Shown piece by piece: positions 32,411 through 45,390 of a stretch of DNA of 64,000 nucleotides (its first letter is position 1; each line of letters begins with the position of its first letter). The position numbers were made by a program, and so were the translations under genes. The stretch is taken from assembly GCA_963682055.1 (NCBI GenBank), contig OY821751.1, positions 10,168,001 through 10,232,000 of the forward strand, read 5' to 3'. The notes beneath the pieces are model-generated. The model was given only the letters and a program-made list of their open reading frames with translations. It did no database searches and was not told the origin of the DNA. Source of the stretch: Primula veris. Lineage: Eukaryota > Streptophyta > Magnoliopsida > Ericales > Primulaceae.

Positions 32411-34989
32411 GCATCGTTGAGAAATATAAAACCTAATAGAAACGGATGAAAAGGGGTGGACAAATCTCAGTATATATAGTAGTAATAGAAGGATTCCTTA
32501 TATGTCAACTTTATTAACATTATTGCAAAAAAAATCAAATATAGAATATTATTTAAAGTGTATCAAAAATTTTATTGTTTTCCCATTATGTCGCTTACTT
32601 TGCTCTAATTTTTCTCCCCTCTTTTCCTCTTGGTAACCTACAAAAAAAGAAGTACCATTAATTTGATTCTGCCTTTATCTTGATAAGACTATGCATTTCA
32701 AATTTCAATTAATATATCCTTTGTTTGTTTCCAACGAAATAATTTTTCAAAGTTATTTTTCGGATAATTTTCTTCAAAGTTGTAACTAATAAAGATTTTT
32801 TTCTCTGATGTAATATTACAAATTGTAAATTACTTTTCTTATACATTCTTCTCTTAGCAGTTGCGGCATGCAGACTGGATAAACTAATGTAAGTACTATT
32901 TAATACAATTGGTTTAATTAAACTTTTTCTTAGCTTTAAAATTGAAGTAATAATCCATAACTTCCGGTTCTCCTAGCATTGACCTAAAACTTCTAAGAAA
33001 ACTCATGAAAATAGAATTATTTATTTATTTTGTTATAGCATTTATGGCATGTTAACATATTAGGACTTGCATATATTTTTTAGTAATATTTCAAAAGATG
33101 CAAAACTGATTGAAAAGGTGCTATGAAGCTGCTACTTTTTAGCTTCAACTTGGAAACAATGTAAGGCTAAGCTTTGTAAAACTTTTTTTCATGGAAGTAT
33201 GATGCATGTGTAGTGGGTTAGCATCGTTTTAATACCGTTTTAAGTTCCGAGGAGTTAAGTTGGACATACACATCTGAGTATTGTAAGTCACAAAACTTAT
33301 TAGAATAGTGTGCTCATTTTGTTGAACAAAGAATATAATTTTATAATGCATAGACAAGCCTATCATTCATATAGATAAGACAAGAAATTCTGACTTTGGT
33401 AATTAACATGTGATAGATGATAAATAAAATATGGTGTTATTGCTGATTTCCAATACAGACTATGAGGACGTCATGACCTGTGAAAAGCACCTGCATACTC
33501 ATAGAATGAGAGGAAGTCGATTAATCGACTTGTAGACATGCTTCCACCTATATTAATGGTAGAAAACTCGGATTGACGGAGAGCTTAATCGATTTTGTAA
33601 TGTTCTGAGAAGATTATAGTGATAATACTCGCTATAGTAAATTAAAAAGATGAATATTAGGTGTGATTCGAACCTTTATATATCGTGGTGTCTATCTTTC
33701 TTCCTTACTGTTTACTTTCCGCTATTTATATTTATAATTGTGTGCATCGTTTAGTTTATTTATCTAACGACATCACACAATTTACATTCATAAGATAGAA
33801 ATCGAATTAGTTGGCTTGTTAGTTACTCTTACATTTTAACTAGGCGAAAACCGTTTAAATTTTACTCATTCCACTCTAAGGTTTTGCCACACGAGTCAAA
33901 AAATATATAACATGGCTATGTTTAATTAGGGTATTAATAGAGGTGTTAATTTGCATTTTCTCATCCCATCTCTAAGCCGATATAGATCTTATATCGGTTC
34001 CCCGACCAGATCCAGATTGGGATATGAATTTCTCCGCTAATAAAAAGAAAATACAAGTTCCATTTTAGAAATGATTAATCTTTTACTGACACTTCACAAT
34101 GAAACAAAATCTGAATACACTAACATTAACAGATATCTATAATTACCAACTTCAAATATTAGCATTTATTAACATTGCTTCCAGAACACTCAAGATATTG
34201 AACAACATACGATTTTAGATTTGATTTACTTTATGTGGAGGTTTAAGTTTACTTTGGATTAACTATGATAAAAGTAGACGATGTAGTTCCAATTAATTTA
34301 TTCCTTAACTTTTAAAAATATGTACGCTTTGAGTAAAGGGTTAATTATGGTTTTGTGACATGTATTTTTTCACTTGGATGACCTATTCTTTGGTCATTCT
34401 TTTATATATATAAATGGTAGGTAAACCCTACATTTTTATTTTATTAACAAAGAGTGAGAATAAAAATATGGGGTAAAAACGCTATAAAGAGAGCACTAAA
34501 GAGTATGGTACTTAGAATGACATAATCGTACGCATAGAGAGAAACTTGTAAAAAAATAATCTTGGAAAATTGTTTTTTGGCAACTTTCTTATATATGTAT
34601 ATAAATTATTAAAAGACCCAATATTTCATTAATAATAATGGTTTTCGACCTTATTACAACAAAAATTTAAATAAAAACAATAAAAAAAAAACATTCAAGA
34701 ATTAATATTAGTGGTAATGAAATAACATAATTACAATAAAAAAGTGAAATAACATAATCTTCATATTTCGATATATCATTCGACACACTTAAGATTCTTG
34801 TTACAAACTTTTCCACATCTCGTTGCATCATATGTTTGTTATCGCCAGTTTTTTGACAAAAAAAATCTTGGATATCTAATAATCCTTTACTAATACAGGA
34901 CAACATAGGGTCTTAATTTTCCAATTAGTAAGACTCACACTAAGCCCAATCGGGGTATCAACAAATAACTAACTCGATCTAAAGGTTCA

Positions 34990-35956
34990 TGACAGATTTT
35001 TAATTTTAGGTCTAGTGCATGAACTCTACTCACGGGCTATGAGCCAATGAGGTAGGTCATTTCTAGGACATGACCCGGAATTCTTAGTAGCTCTTTTTGA
35101 CCTGCACATAAATAGCTAAAATCAAGTGTGACTTGGTGGTTTGACCACCATTTAACCTACTCTGCTTAACGGATCAGTGAGAAGGTTAAACTTCTTAGGG
35201 TTTTGATAGTGAATGCAAATATCTATTAAATGTAAGTAGGGTTATTAATACCCGATAATTGAGTGTATATCTGACTTCATATGAGTTCAGATGATTTTCT
35301 TCTTGGATTATGAGCCTCTTATATAGGTGGTGGAGGCAATATAGGGTGTATCTTTTGTGATTGATATGGTATTAATAATCACATATTCTTCCTATCTTCC
35401 GTTTCCCTAATGCCATGCTGAGATATATCCTGCTATATCTCATGTATCTTTCCACCGACTTGGCTAGTCTGAAGGGGCAATGGCGCTTCTCCTCACAGGC
35501 AAGGGCAGCTCTTCCGAGAGACCATGTCTCTTTCGTTAGCCTTCAGAGGCATTAATCGTATAGCTTTATCCCTTCGAATGGTTGAATATCCCTCTGCGAT
35601 GAGGCTCTGACATGGGCTCATCGCCTATCTTTTAGTCTTGCTATCGGATATGCCTTCCTTTGTGCTTAAGGAACGTATCTTTAAGTGTTTGACCCTATAT
35701 TTATGAGATATGTCTGTGTAGATTTGGTGTATTATTTCCTTCGTGGAATATCTGATTGATTGTCTTAGATACATAAGTATCGTTTAGAAGATATCTCGTT
35801 GATCAGCTTCTCGATGAGCGAAGCGGGTTCAGAACCCTATCTTCTCCCCTTGTTGGAGTCATTAAATGCTTATTAACTCCGTCTTCATTGCTAGGTTTCA
35901 TGCCACGTGCATTACAATCGCTGCAAGGTCCTAAGCCTAATTTTTAACATACATCA
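34990..35956 (-). repeat. Tat element 3' LTR
   Basis: The plus strand begins TGACAGA and ends ACATACATCA; in sense it is TGATG...TCA. The same insertion's LTR is partly preserved at 6903-7818. Confidence 0.9.
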
Positions 35957-35976
35957 ACAGCTCCCCAACTGTGGGA
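35957..35976 (-). other. Tat polypurine tract
   Basis: In sense orientation CAGTTGGGGAGCTGT precedes the 3' LTR. It is near-identical to the tract at 10084-10097 beside the other gypsy LTR. Confidence 0.7.
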
Positions 35977-36491
35977 GTGAGAGGATCAGACTCTTGCAGT
36001 TTTGAAACTTTTATTATTTCTCCTGGAGCTATTGTTTTATTCTTCTCCTTGGGAGATCATCGGCTCATCATAGGCCACCTTCATGATTCGCCGTTTTGTT
36101 TTCACCTTTTTTAATTATAAAGAAGGGTGTCTTTTTATGGTTGGATTTTTTCTCACTCATTGGTCTTGTCACGGTGTTTAGAGGGACGTTAGTGGGGGAA
36201 GTGGAGAGTGTTATTTTTTCCACTTGTAAAGCAAGGGTTGGATTTTCCTTTTTCCTCTATGCAACGTGCATCATTTTCTCAATAAATGGCGGTGCTGGTA
36301 GGACCTATCGGAGGTTTAAATATTTTTCACTTCCCCACTCTTGTACGAATGCTGAAAAGTGGGGTAGTGCGCCTTCATCATTAGGGCCCATCTCCTTTTT
36401 GTTTTCTATCCTTTTGAATTTTTATCATCTTCTTCAATTGCCTTGTTGTCTTTTTAGAGAGAGAGATAGCTTATCCTCAAGCCATAAAACA

Positions 36492-38733
36492 ATGGAACCA
36501 TCTTCTCCTTCTTCTACCATCATTTCTATACCATCCAGCGATCTTGCAACTGTGAGGGACAAACTACTGGAGGACGTAGGGAGTCCAGCCATTGTGGTTG
36601 TTCCTATTTCCTGTGCGGCACACGCGACTTTACCCGGATCTTCTGGTCAGAATGCTAGCTTGCCCCCTGAAGAATAACCACCCTCAAAACCCTTTTTGAG
36701 CCGAAAGAGGCCACATGGAGGCGCGACCTCATCCTAGGCTCCTTCCGCATCCTCAATGTTGCTGATGCAAGAGTTGGCATCCCGTCGTGTCTTTCGGGGA
36801 TCTCGGCCTTTGCAAGCATCCAAATTTGTTGTGCCTCCCCCCGAGGAGGGAACTTCCATGCCCGAGAGGGGTACTTCCGTTCCTCTTGAAAAGGAGGACA
36901 TTCCTCATGAAGTGATTATTCCCCCTCCGAGGAGTGCTCCCCAAGTGGTCCCTCCCTTCATCCTCGATCGAAGAGCTGGCCAGTGGTCCTTACAACCCAA
37001 ACATGCCCCCTAATTCCTGAGGCGGGAGACTTTCCATTTTTGGAAATAGGCTTTGACATCATGCCGAGTTACACTTCTTTTTTGTTACCTCGCATGTCAT
37101 TCGTATATATTTTCTGTTTTGTCATGTTTTTTCTTTTCTCCTTTCAGGATCTCTTCTCCTCCTTAGGCCCTTCCTCAGACACCCAGAAAAGAGAGTTATT
37201 TGCCTCCTTCGAGGAGATGGAGGACGTATGGAATGAGGGGCTGAATGAGTCCCTTTCCCAGCTTGCTGGTCTCCAAACATCCATGAGAGACGCCCAAGCA
37301 TAGCAGTTGGTGAATAGAAAGAATCTACAGGAAAAGCTATGGATATTGGAGACCGAAGGGGTCTTTCCGAAGGAGGACATTCCCAACCTTCTTGAGGTGG
37401 TCAGGAGGGAAGAACGGCAGAGGGCCGGATCTCTCACCGAGGCAGAAGTTGTGCGTATCTGTGAGGAGGAGGCAGGGAGGGTTAATGTCGCGGTTCTGGC
37501 GGCTCACGTTATGGCCCTTCGACTAGTAGGGATCCTTTCGAATGATTCTCAATGGCTTTGATTCTCATTCCACTACGCCCACTCCCCTTCTTCCCATGGT
37601 AAGATATAGGGTGTATTATCTGCTCTTCCTCCCCTTCCGGGGTCTGAGATAAATCTTACTTTGCATTGTTCTGCTGCCTTCCTTTCTTTTGTTTAATCCT
37701 TTTACTGGCTTACCCAATGCATGCACAAGATGTTTCCTCATCCCAGAGGGGCGAGTCATCGACGAGTACTGCTTTGAAGAGTAAGGAGCAAAAGTTGTCC
37801 TCCATTCGCTGAGAGAGAGGAGCGTTGATGGAATCCCTTCAGAGATATGAAGCCAAAATAGAGGACCTTAGGGCTCATCATTACAAAGAGAGAGAAGAGC
37901 TTTCATTAAAGAATTAAGCCTTCGAGTCATCCACTCTCCTCCTGTAAGATTTCCAATCATAGGAGGCCCCTTCACTGATCCCTTACTCTTCGGGGGTGGA
38001 GGGCTTCGATGAATGGCTCGTAGGGATATGCAATAGGCTCAGACTGGAGAACGTTGATTTTAAGGCTATGGTGGACCCGCTGGAGGTGGAAAAGTCGGAC
38101 CTGGCAGTTCACTTGGACCGGGTTCTTCCTCCTACGAGACTCTACGTGGAGCCCGAGTGGGAGACTTTGTCAGATGCTGTTGTGATGGAAAATGCTCCTT
38201 CCTGCATCATTCGCTGTCGAAAGTTCACTCACACTCATCGCAGCCCCTTCGATTCCGGTTCCTCACCCTATCACAAAATCCCCTCATTTACTGGGTTTGG
38301 TCGGGCGCCTGAAAAGAGAGAATGATGGTCTTCTAGTTGAGATTCGTAATCGTGATTCTCGGATCACGGAATTGGAGGAGAGGGAAGCCTCTCATGGATT
38401 GTCCTTTGTTGAGAAGGAGCCTCTTCAAGAGTTTATCTTGTGTAACTCTAATAGGGTTACGGAGCTGAGTTGGCAGCTTGTTTCCCTAGAGATGAATTAT
38501 GGTAGGTTGCACCGTCAATTCGATGACGCCTGAACTCTATTGATGTTTTCCGGGCTTATTTCAAGGATTACTCCGATGTGAAGTCCTTGGATCATCAGAT
38601 TCATGACACCGAGGGGCGAGGTGATCTGATGGAGGCATCGGAGCTTCAATTTCGAAGAGCAGCAGCAAGGGATATGCTTTCTTTTTCGAAAAGGAATGTA
38701 GTTAGATGTTTTAGGCCTGCTGAGGCTCTATGA
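36492..38733 (+). pseudogene. Antisense ORF (aORF) of the Tat element, coiled-coil
   Basis: On the strand opposite to gag-pol, between integrase and 3' LTR. Coding pieces: 36492-36677 (MEPSSPSS start), 36756-37013, 37149-37561 (one internal stop at 37301-37303), about 37745-37915, 37996-38325, 38192-38533 and 38534-38733, joined by stops and frameshifts. The 37149-37561 and later pieces are charged and heptad-rich (RREERQRAGSLTEAEVV), predicting coiled coil. Splice-like signals are present: a pyrimidine tract with CAG before 37149, and CCCATG followed by GTAAGA at 37601. Tat elements are known to carry extra antisense ORFs of unclear role. It is broken here. The function is unknown. Confidence 0.6.
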
Positions 38734-39474
38734 GATCCTACGCTTTTTTTTGCTTTATTCTTTTTTATTATCTCGGATTTCACAACATACTCTTTTGTGT
38801 ATATATGAATTTTTATTTTTTGTTCCCCAATCATTCGCTTATTTCCTTTTTTTTTTGTGCATGTTTTTTTATGCTCCTTACAGTATTATATCTTTGTAAT
38901 TCGCATATGTCTCTTCCCCCCTTTGTATGCGGGGGTGAGAAGACGACTTTTTCCTATCAGGGTTGCTCATAGGGTATCCGATTTGTAAACATTTTGTTTT
39001 GGCATCCGAAGTTAGCTCCCATGGTGTTCTTCTTTGAAGTCATGTTTACGCATTTTTTCTTATTCGTAGTTTTAGTCTTGTTGTCGAGGAACTCGTGTAG
39101 GCAGAACTAGCCTTTTTTTCTCACACATTATCCTCTTTATCTTGACGACCTGCGGGTTAACGTCTATCTTTACAGATGAAGCCCTTCTAGCGATGAGAGA
39201 GGGCCCATTCCTTACTTGGATCGATGCAAAACGTTTACCCCTGCACAGGCTCATGTACTCGGGCGATACTCGAAGGGTTTCTAAGCGCCTTTCCCCCAGA
39301 GTGCGGCCTCCGTCTGGGGGGAGTAGCCTCCTCGGAGTGTGTGTTCTTTGCTATTTTTCATTCAGCATTGCTTGTAGCATAGACGAAAAATTCAATGAAT
39401 TTGTTTTTATTGATAAATTCGAAAGATAATTCAATACAACTTTTCCTTTAAAAACTAATAAGATCTTTTACGCT
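38734..39474. other. Tat interior between aORF and pol
   Basis: Non-coding, T-rich on the plus strand; small ORFs (38730-38972, 39142-39429) have no domain. It separates the convergent 3' ends of the antisense ORF and of pol. Confidence 0.5.
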
Positions 39475-42400
39475 CTAGGGATTGTCTTCTCCCCTTCCAG
39501 CCTTTGGTAGGATGCTCTCGAGTTTGTAAGCTGCATGCCCCACCTTTTTGACAACAATGTATGGTCCTTCCCAGTTGGATTTCATTTTCCCCTGAGATTC
39601 TTTCTTTGCGTAAGTGGTTACGCGGCAGAGCACTAGTTGTTTGTCCTTGAATTCTTTGCTCTTTTTGAACTTTTCGTCGTATGCTAGCTTTGTCTTTTTT
39701 CTAGAATTCTGCCATGGTGAGCCTCTTGGATCCTCCCTTCTTCAGCCATGGTGAGTTCCTCTTTGATCCTTCGATCATTTTCTTTCGAAGTGACTAACTT
39801 GGTTCTTGATGTTGGGATGCTGACTTCGGTGGGAATAATCGCCTCCATGTCGTACAACAGGCTAAAGGGTGTTTTCTTTGTACTTTTCCCAGGTGTATGA
39901 TATGACCACATGATCGAGGGTAACTTTTTCTTTAGTCCATCAAGTATGGTTCTATTGGACACTTCGGCTTGGCCGTTACTTTTGGGATGCACTGGAATCG
40001 AGAAGTACAGCCTTATTCCGTAATTCTAACAGAATTATTGAACTCTTCGATCCCAAAACCGGGCCATTATCTGCGATGAAGCAGTATGGTTCTCCAAATC
40101 TTGTTATGACGTTTTTTGAAATGAATCTCTTTACATATGGCCTTGTTATGCAAGCGAGAGGAACGGACTCTATCCATTTGGTAAAATAATTTGTGGCTAT
40201 TAGCAGATATTCCACTTGAGTTGCGACCTTCGAAAGCTTTGCCATGATGTCCAGTCTCCATTTGGCGAAGGGCCAGGGAGATGTAATTGCCAGCATGTAC
40301 TCTGCTGGTATCTTTGGTCTGGTTGCATAGTGTTGGCACTTATCACATTTCTTTGTGTAGACTTCAGCATCTCTATGTATGTAGGGCCACCAATAACCTT
40401 GGGTGAGAACCCTATGAGCGAGTGAGCACCCCGCCACGTGACCCCCGCATGATCCTTCATGCAGTTCTTTAAGGAGATCCCTGATTGCCTCAAGGGGGAT
40501 GCATCATAGGTGGGGCACCATATAAGATTTCTTGTATAGATGTCCTTCCTCGAACAAACAGAATCCAGGAGCTCTCCTCCGAATGGCAATTGCCTTCGCC
40601 TTGTCGATAGGGAGTATCCCATCACGGATCTCAGCCTTTCTTTTTTCTATGCTTGGTTCAGACATTTCCTCCACCGAGATTGTTCTCCCCCTCACCCTCC
40701 CGAGACTTCATCGAGGAGGTCAGGGTGGCGAGGGCTTCTGCATGCATGTTTTCGTTCCTTACTATCCGCATGAGTTTGAAATCATGGAATTCGGATATGA
40801 CTTCGACAACCCTTTGCTGGTAAAGTATCATTCTTTCGTCCTTCGCTTGGAATTCCCCGAGGAATTGGCTGACGATGATTTAAGAATCAGAGTGGGTGGT
40901 TAGAAGTGTTCACCCGTGGTCATTGGCGAGAACCATCCCTGCAATGAGAGCTTCATATTCAGCTTTGTTGTTTCTCACGGGAAAGCCCAGTTGCAATGCT
41001 TTTTCAAGAATGATTTTGTCGCTGGACATGAGGATTACCCCTGCCTCGGATCCGTCCTTAGTCGAGGATCCGTCAACATAGAGCTCCCACCTAGTCGTGG
41101 GTTCATATACCACGGCCCTTCTGTCTTTCTAGTGAATTATATGACAAAGTCGACGAGAACCTGCCCTTTGATAGCAGTCCTTGGTTTGAATTGCACATTA
41201 TACCTTCCGAGCTTTACTGCCCAGTTAGCCACTCAGCCCGAAATCTCGGCTCTTCAGAATATCTCATGAATGGGATATGTTGTATGCACCACGTCCTGGT
41301 GTGCCAGAAAATAGTGGGACAGTTTCCTAGTGGCCATCATGAGGGTGAGCCCCAACTTCTCCATCGGGAGGTATCTTGTCTCTGCATCTGCCAGGGTTTT
41401 GCTCACGTAGTAAATTAGTCTCTGTTCCTGACCCTTATTTCTAACAAGAATCGCACTGACGGCATGGTCGGAGATGGCCAGATATAGGGTGAGTATGTCC
41501 TTTGGGGAAGGTTTTACGAGGAGTAGAGGCTTCTCAAAATAACTTTTGACTTCGGTGAAGGCCGATTTGCAATCGGAATCGCATAAAAATTTACCCGGTC
41601 TCTTGAGAGTTTGGAAGAAAGGGTGACACTTGTCCGCCAATTGGCTGATGAATCTATTTAGTGTCGCCACCATTTCAGCCAATTTCTGCACATGTTTGAC
41701 TATCTCGGGTGCCTGCAAGCCTCAGAGGGCATCGATATGCTCTTGGTTGGCTTTTATTCCCCGATGGGTGACCAGGAAGCCCAAGAACTACCCTGATCCT
41801 ACCCCGAAGACGCATTTGGAAGCGTTAAGCTTGAGATCGTGCTTTCGGAGCATAGTGAATACCCTCTCCAGGTCCTCCAGGTGATCTGTCTTTTTGGCAT
41901 TCTTGACGACCATATCGTCGATATATATCTCCATTCTCGTCCCTATGTGCTCCGAGCACAGCTTGGTTATCATCCGTTGATAGGTGGATCCGACATTTTT
42001 TAGGCCGAATGGCATTACCTTATAGCAGTAATTGCCTTTTGGGGTTATGAAGGCCGATTTCTCTTGGTCTTCCTCGTGCATGGGGATCTAGTGATATCCT
42101 GAGTATACATCAAGGAAACTCATCATTTCGGACCCGGAGGTGGAATCCACTACTTGGTCGGTTTTTAGGAGGGGGGAGTGATCTTTCAGACAGCCCTTGT
42201 TGAGCTTAGTGTAGTCAATGCAGAACCTCCATTACTCGTTCTTTTACTTCACACCACGGTGTTGGCCAACCATTCGGAGTACATCACCTTGCGGATTTCC
42301 CCTGTTTCCAGGAGCCTCTCGACTTCAGTGTTGACGGCCTCTGCACGCTGAGCGGATGGTCGTCTTCCTCTCTACATGATCGGCTTTGCATCCGGTCTAA

Positions 42401-42700
42401 AGCTTAGTCTATGACAGGCCATCTCCGGGTCTAAGCCCGACATTTTGTTGGGTGTCCATGCGAAGTTATCCAGATTAGCCAGGAGGAGGGCCTCAATCTT
42501 CTCGGCTTCCTCTTTGCAAAGATTGCCTCCGATGAGGAAATACCTTTTGGGGTCTCTCCCTATTATTTGCACTTTTATTAGATCTTCTATTACTTTGTGT
42601 TTGGGTTCGAGGTCTGGCCTCTCTTCGATCTCTTCGCAAAGACCTTCCGACTAGTTGCATCATTCGGAGGGTGCCGAGAGGTTCCTTCTTGCTTCTACTG
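39475..42700 (-). pseudogene. Tat pol pseudogene (RT, RNase H x2, integrase)
   Basis: Read from 42700 down. RT (to about 41790): FITPKGNYCYKVMPFGLKN and the catalytic YIDDMVVK. First RNase H/connection (41718-41254): FTEVKSYFEKPLLLVKPSP and YYVSKTLADAETRYLPMEK. Second, archaeal-type RNase H (41113-40910): LYVDGSSTKDGSEAGVIL and NNKAEYEALIAGM. Integrase zinc finger (about 40480-40350): HEGSCGGHVAG and CDKCQHYA; core with FIADNG; C-terminal NGQAEVSNRTILDGLKKK and WSYHTPGKSTKKTPFSLLY to about 39680. At least several stops (for example after MVPHL at 40502 and before IPMHEED near 42090) and a frameshift near 39990 kill it. Confidence 0.9.
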
Positions 42701-42975
42701 CCATATTGATTGCCTTTCAAGTGGGAGAAGTTCTTCCATGAATTTTTTCTATTCCCCCCTGCTATTGTATTTTGACTTTTTGGTGGAAGGTTGAGGCAAC
42801 TCCTCTAACGAAGTACAACCATGACCTCCTAAGGAGGACTTTAAAGGCCGATGGGATATTCAAGACATAAATGGTAACGGTCGTCGTAACCCTTCTTGTG
42901 GTGAGTGGGAGTTTGATCGATCCGAGAGTGAACGCAAGGATTGTGTTGAACTAATAGAGCGGCTCCTCAAATGAT

Positions 42976-43278
42976 TCAAGATTCTCCGTGGTGTACCCGA
43001 GACTTAGGAATATTGTTGACCGCGCTTCCTTGGTCGATCAACGTGGGTCCAACATTCAGTGAGTCGATTGACACTTCGATACACAGTGGAAGGCTATGAG
43101 GAGCGGGGAGGCCTATCAGATCTTCGGGACTGAAACTTGGCGGGCTTGCGGTTTTCTTTGTTTTTCCTTCCGTCGCACCGGTTTCGCTGCGTCGTTGTTT
43201 CTTTGCTGGTCTATCCTTGCGTGTACTTACTTCTTTGGGTGGGTTACTACCTGTTTGACTTGGTGTCTTTCCGGCCAT
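42976..43278 (-). pseudogene. Tat gag-tail/protease scrap
   Basis: A 100-codon ORF: a basic, Lys/Arg/Thr-rich start (MAGKTPSQTGSNPP...), then LCIEVSIDSLNVGPTLIDQG, in which LIDQGSAVN corresponds to the LIDPGSS(V)N protease signature with P changed to Q. Only about 115 bp lie between this and the 5' LTR, so the ~1.5-kb gag expected in this lineage has been deleted. Confidence 0.7.
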
Positions 43279-43382
43279 CTGAGCAAAGATTAGTAAGTTG
43301 GTGATTCACTTTATTTGAATCGGTCGTTCTTAAATTCTTTAGCAGAGCGAATCCAAGCTTTTAACTGTGGATGTTTTCTGCT

Positions 43383-44359
43383 GACAGTGCCATTTGATAG
43401 ACCTTATATTTTAGGTCTAGTGAGTGAACTCGACTCACGGGCTATGAGCCAATGAGATAGTTCCTTTCTAGGGCTTGGCCCGGAATTTTTGGTAGCTATT
43501 TATGACCTGCGCATAAATAACTAGATCAAGGGGGACTTATTGGTTTGACCACCGTTTAACCTCCTCCGCCTAACGGAGCAGTGAGAAGTTTAAACATCTT
43601 AAGGTTGTGATAGTGAATATAAATATCTATTAAATGTAAGTAGGGTTAGTAGTACCCGATAATTAAGTGTATGTCAGAGTTTATATGGGTTCAGATGATC
43701 TTCTTCTTGGATTATGAGTCCCTTATATAAGTGGTGGAGGCAATCTAGCGTGTATATTTTGTGATTGATATGCATTATCAATCACTGCTTCTTCCTATCT
43801 TCCGTTTCCCTAATGTGATCCTAAGATATATTGTGTTATATCTTCTGTAATTTTCCATCGACTTGGCTAGACTGAATGGACGACGTCGCTTCTCCTCGCA
43901 GGCGAGGGGAGCTCTTCCGAGAGACCATGTCTCTTTCTTTAGCTTTCGGAGGCATTGATCTTATAGCTTTATCCCTTTGGATGGTTGAATATCCCTCGGC
44001 GAGTAGGCCCTGACGTGAGCTACTCGCCTATATTTTAGTCTTCTTGGCGGATATACTTTCCTTTGTGATTAAGGAACGTATCTTTAAGGGTTTGACCATA
44101 TATTTATGAGATATGTCTGTATACATTTGGTGACTTATTTCATTCATGGAATATCTGATTGATTGTCTTAGATACATGAGTATCTTGTAGAGGATATCTC
44201 GCTGATAAACTCTTCGGCGAGGGAAGCGGGTTCATAACCTTATCTTCTCCCCTCGATGGGGTCATTAAATGCTCATTAACTCCATCTTCATTTCTAGGTT
44301 TCAGGCCGCGTGCATTACAATCGCTATAAGTTCCTAAACCTAATTTTAAACATCCATCA
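43383..44359 (-). repeat. Tat element 5' LTR and primer-site region
   Basis: The LTR is 43395-44359 (TGATAG...CATCCATCA on the plus strand). In sense the bases after the LTR read AATGGCACTGTC (43383-43394), resembling a degraded TGGCGCC-type tRNA primer site. Confidence 0.85.
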
Positions 44360-44364
44360 GTTCA

Positions 44365-45390
44365 AACTAAATATTATGACTAAAAAGTCAAAGCAACACC
44401 CAATCCAATCCAAAAAGATGTAGACGAACTCACCAAATATATTATGTACATCTTGTTTGTAATTTTATTTATATTTACTGGTTTTTGTGAGGAGTTGCAA
44501 GATGAACTAGTTCGAGGTCAAACTGGCCCTTCAATAGAGCAGAAAAGCTTTTAATGTAAACAAGAGAAGAGGGTTGAAATGGGGAGGAGAATATGAGACG
44601 AACGAGAAAACAGGGTTCTTTGGCAACTTCAATATTGTAATGTGCGTTTTATAAAAACTTAGCTTTGTTATGTCCTGTCACGTTTTTTTGATGCAAACTG
44701 TTTTATAAGTTAAATTATAGTCCACATAGTTATAAAACTTTATAATAAAAATTAGAAATTGTAAAAATTACACATTAGGAAAAAAAACACTATAAAACTA
44801 AAAGTATTTGGATGGCCTGCCTTTTCTTTTCTTCTGATGTTTTTATTTTATTTTATTGTTACTCAAGAATCAAACAAATAATAGTACTCGAGATTAAAAA
44901 GAATCCATTCATGAAAAAATGAATAAAAAAAATACGTTCATCTTTCTAATGTACCTTATTTTGTTTTTTTATATATAATTGGTGGAGAAAACCAACATTT
45001 TTATTTATTAATTATTGAGAAAAATAAAAATACGGGGAAAAACCCCACAAAAAGAATCACTCAAATAAGTGATATTAAATTGTTGCGAAAAGAAAAGGTT
45101 CAGCAAAATAAAAAAACAAATTACAACTTGAAAAACTAAAAAGAAAACTTATAAGAATTGCGAGGGCTTCTAATGTTAAGAGCACCACTTTTCCTTCAAC
45201 TATCCCACGTGTAGTCTTTTCACCAGAGTTGTCTGAGACAATGACGAGGCAAAGAGAGAGAGCTTTGTAACCATCCAAACCAAACACAGAAAACCCTTAT
45301 TACCATCTAAAACTGGGTTGATTTTTGGCATCCATCACCACGATACCTTTAGAGAAGGTTGGGAAATCTTCAATTCTCATAGAATGGAAC
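44365..45390. other. Spacer between Tat and copia elements
   Basis: AT-rich, without a supported gene. The minus-strand ORF at 45075-45287 (70 codons, hydrophobic C-terminus) has no recognised domain. The segment 44966-45040 weakly resembles 34400-34480 (TATATATAA, then ATTTTTATTTATTAA and AAATA(C/T)GGGG), possibly an older relative of the duplicated block. Confidence 0.45.

Larger units (their letters stand above)
30046..36073. repeat. Segmental duplication, copy B
   Basis: Aligns with 1-7910, same orientation. Copy B lacks the copia fragment (uninterrupted near 33203). It has an extra ~26 bp at about 31481, an extra tandem unit at 32114-32265 and an extra ~52 bp at about 33936-33990 that contains the stem CCGATATA-GATCT-TATATCGG. 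It then runs into the complete gypsy element. Non-coding except for the promoter-like module and TE sequence; an ORF at 34667-34906 has no recognisable domain and is broken in copy A. Confidence 0.93.
34990..44359 (-). mobile_element. Ty3/gypsy Tat-lineage element, 9370 bp
   Basis: Two ~966-bp LTRs (34990-35956 and 43395-44359) are flanked by the perfect 5-bp duplication GTTCA (34985-34989 and 44360-44364). Coding runs on the minus strand: protease scrap, RT, RNase H, a second archaeal-type RNase H, integrase. The dual RNase H and a long region between integrase and 3' LTR with an antisense ORF are traits of the Tat (Retand/Ogre-like) clade. Gag is essentially absent and pol has many stops, so it is non-autonomous. 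The LTRs differ far more than those of the LARD, so it is much older. It predates the segmental duplication. Confidence 0.92.

Noticed and set aside
34667..34906. 79-codon minus-strand ORF in copy B
   Set aside because: Broken in copy A, no recognisable domain, low-complexity hydrophobic tail.
45075..45287. 70-codon minus-strand ORF next to the copia LTR
   Set aside because: No family resemblance; upstream frame has stops; may be a decayed exon but cannot be supported.
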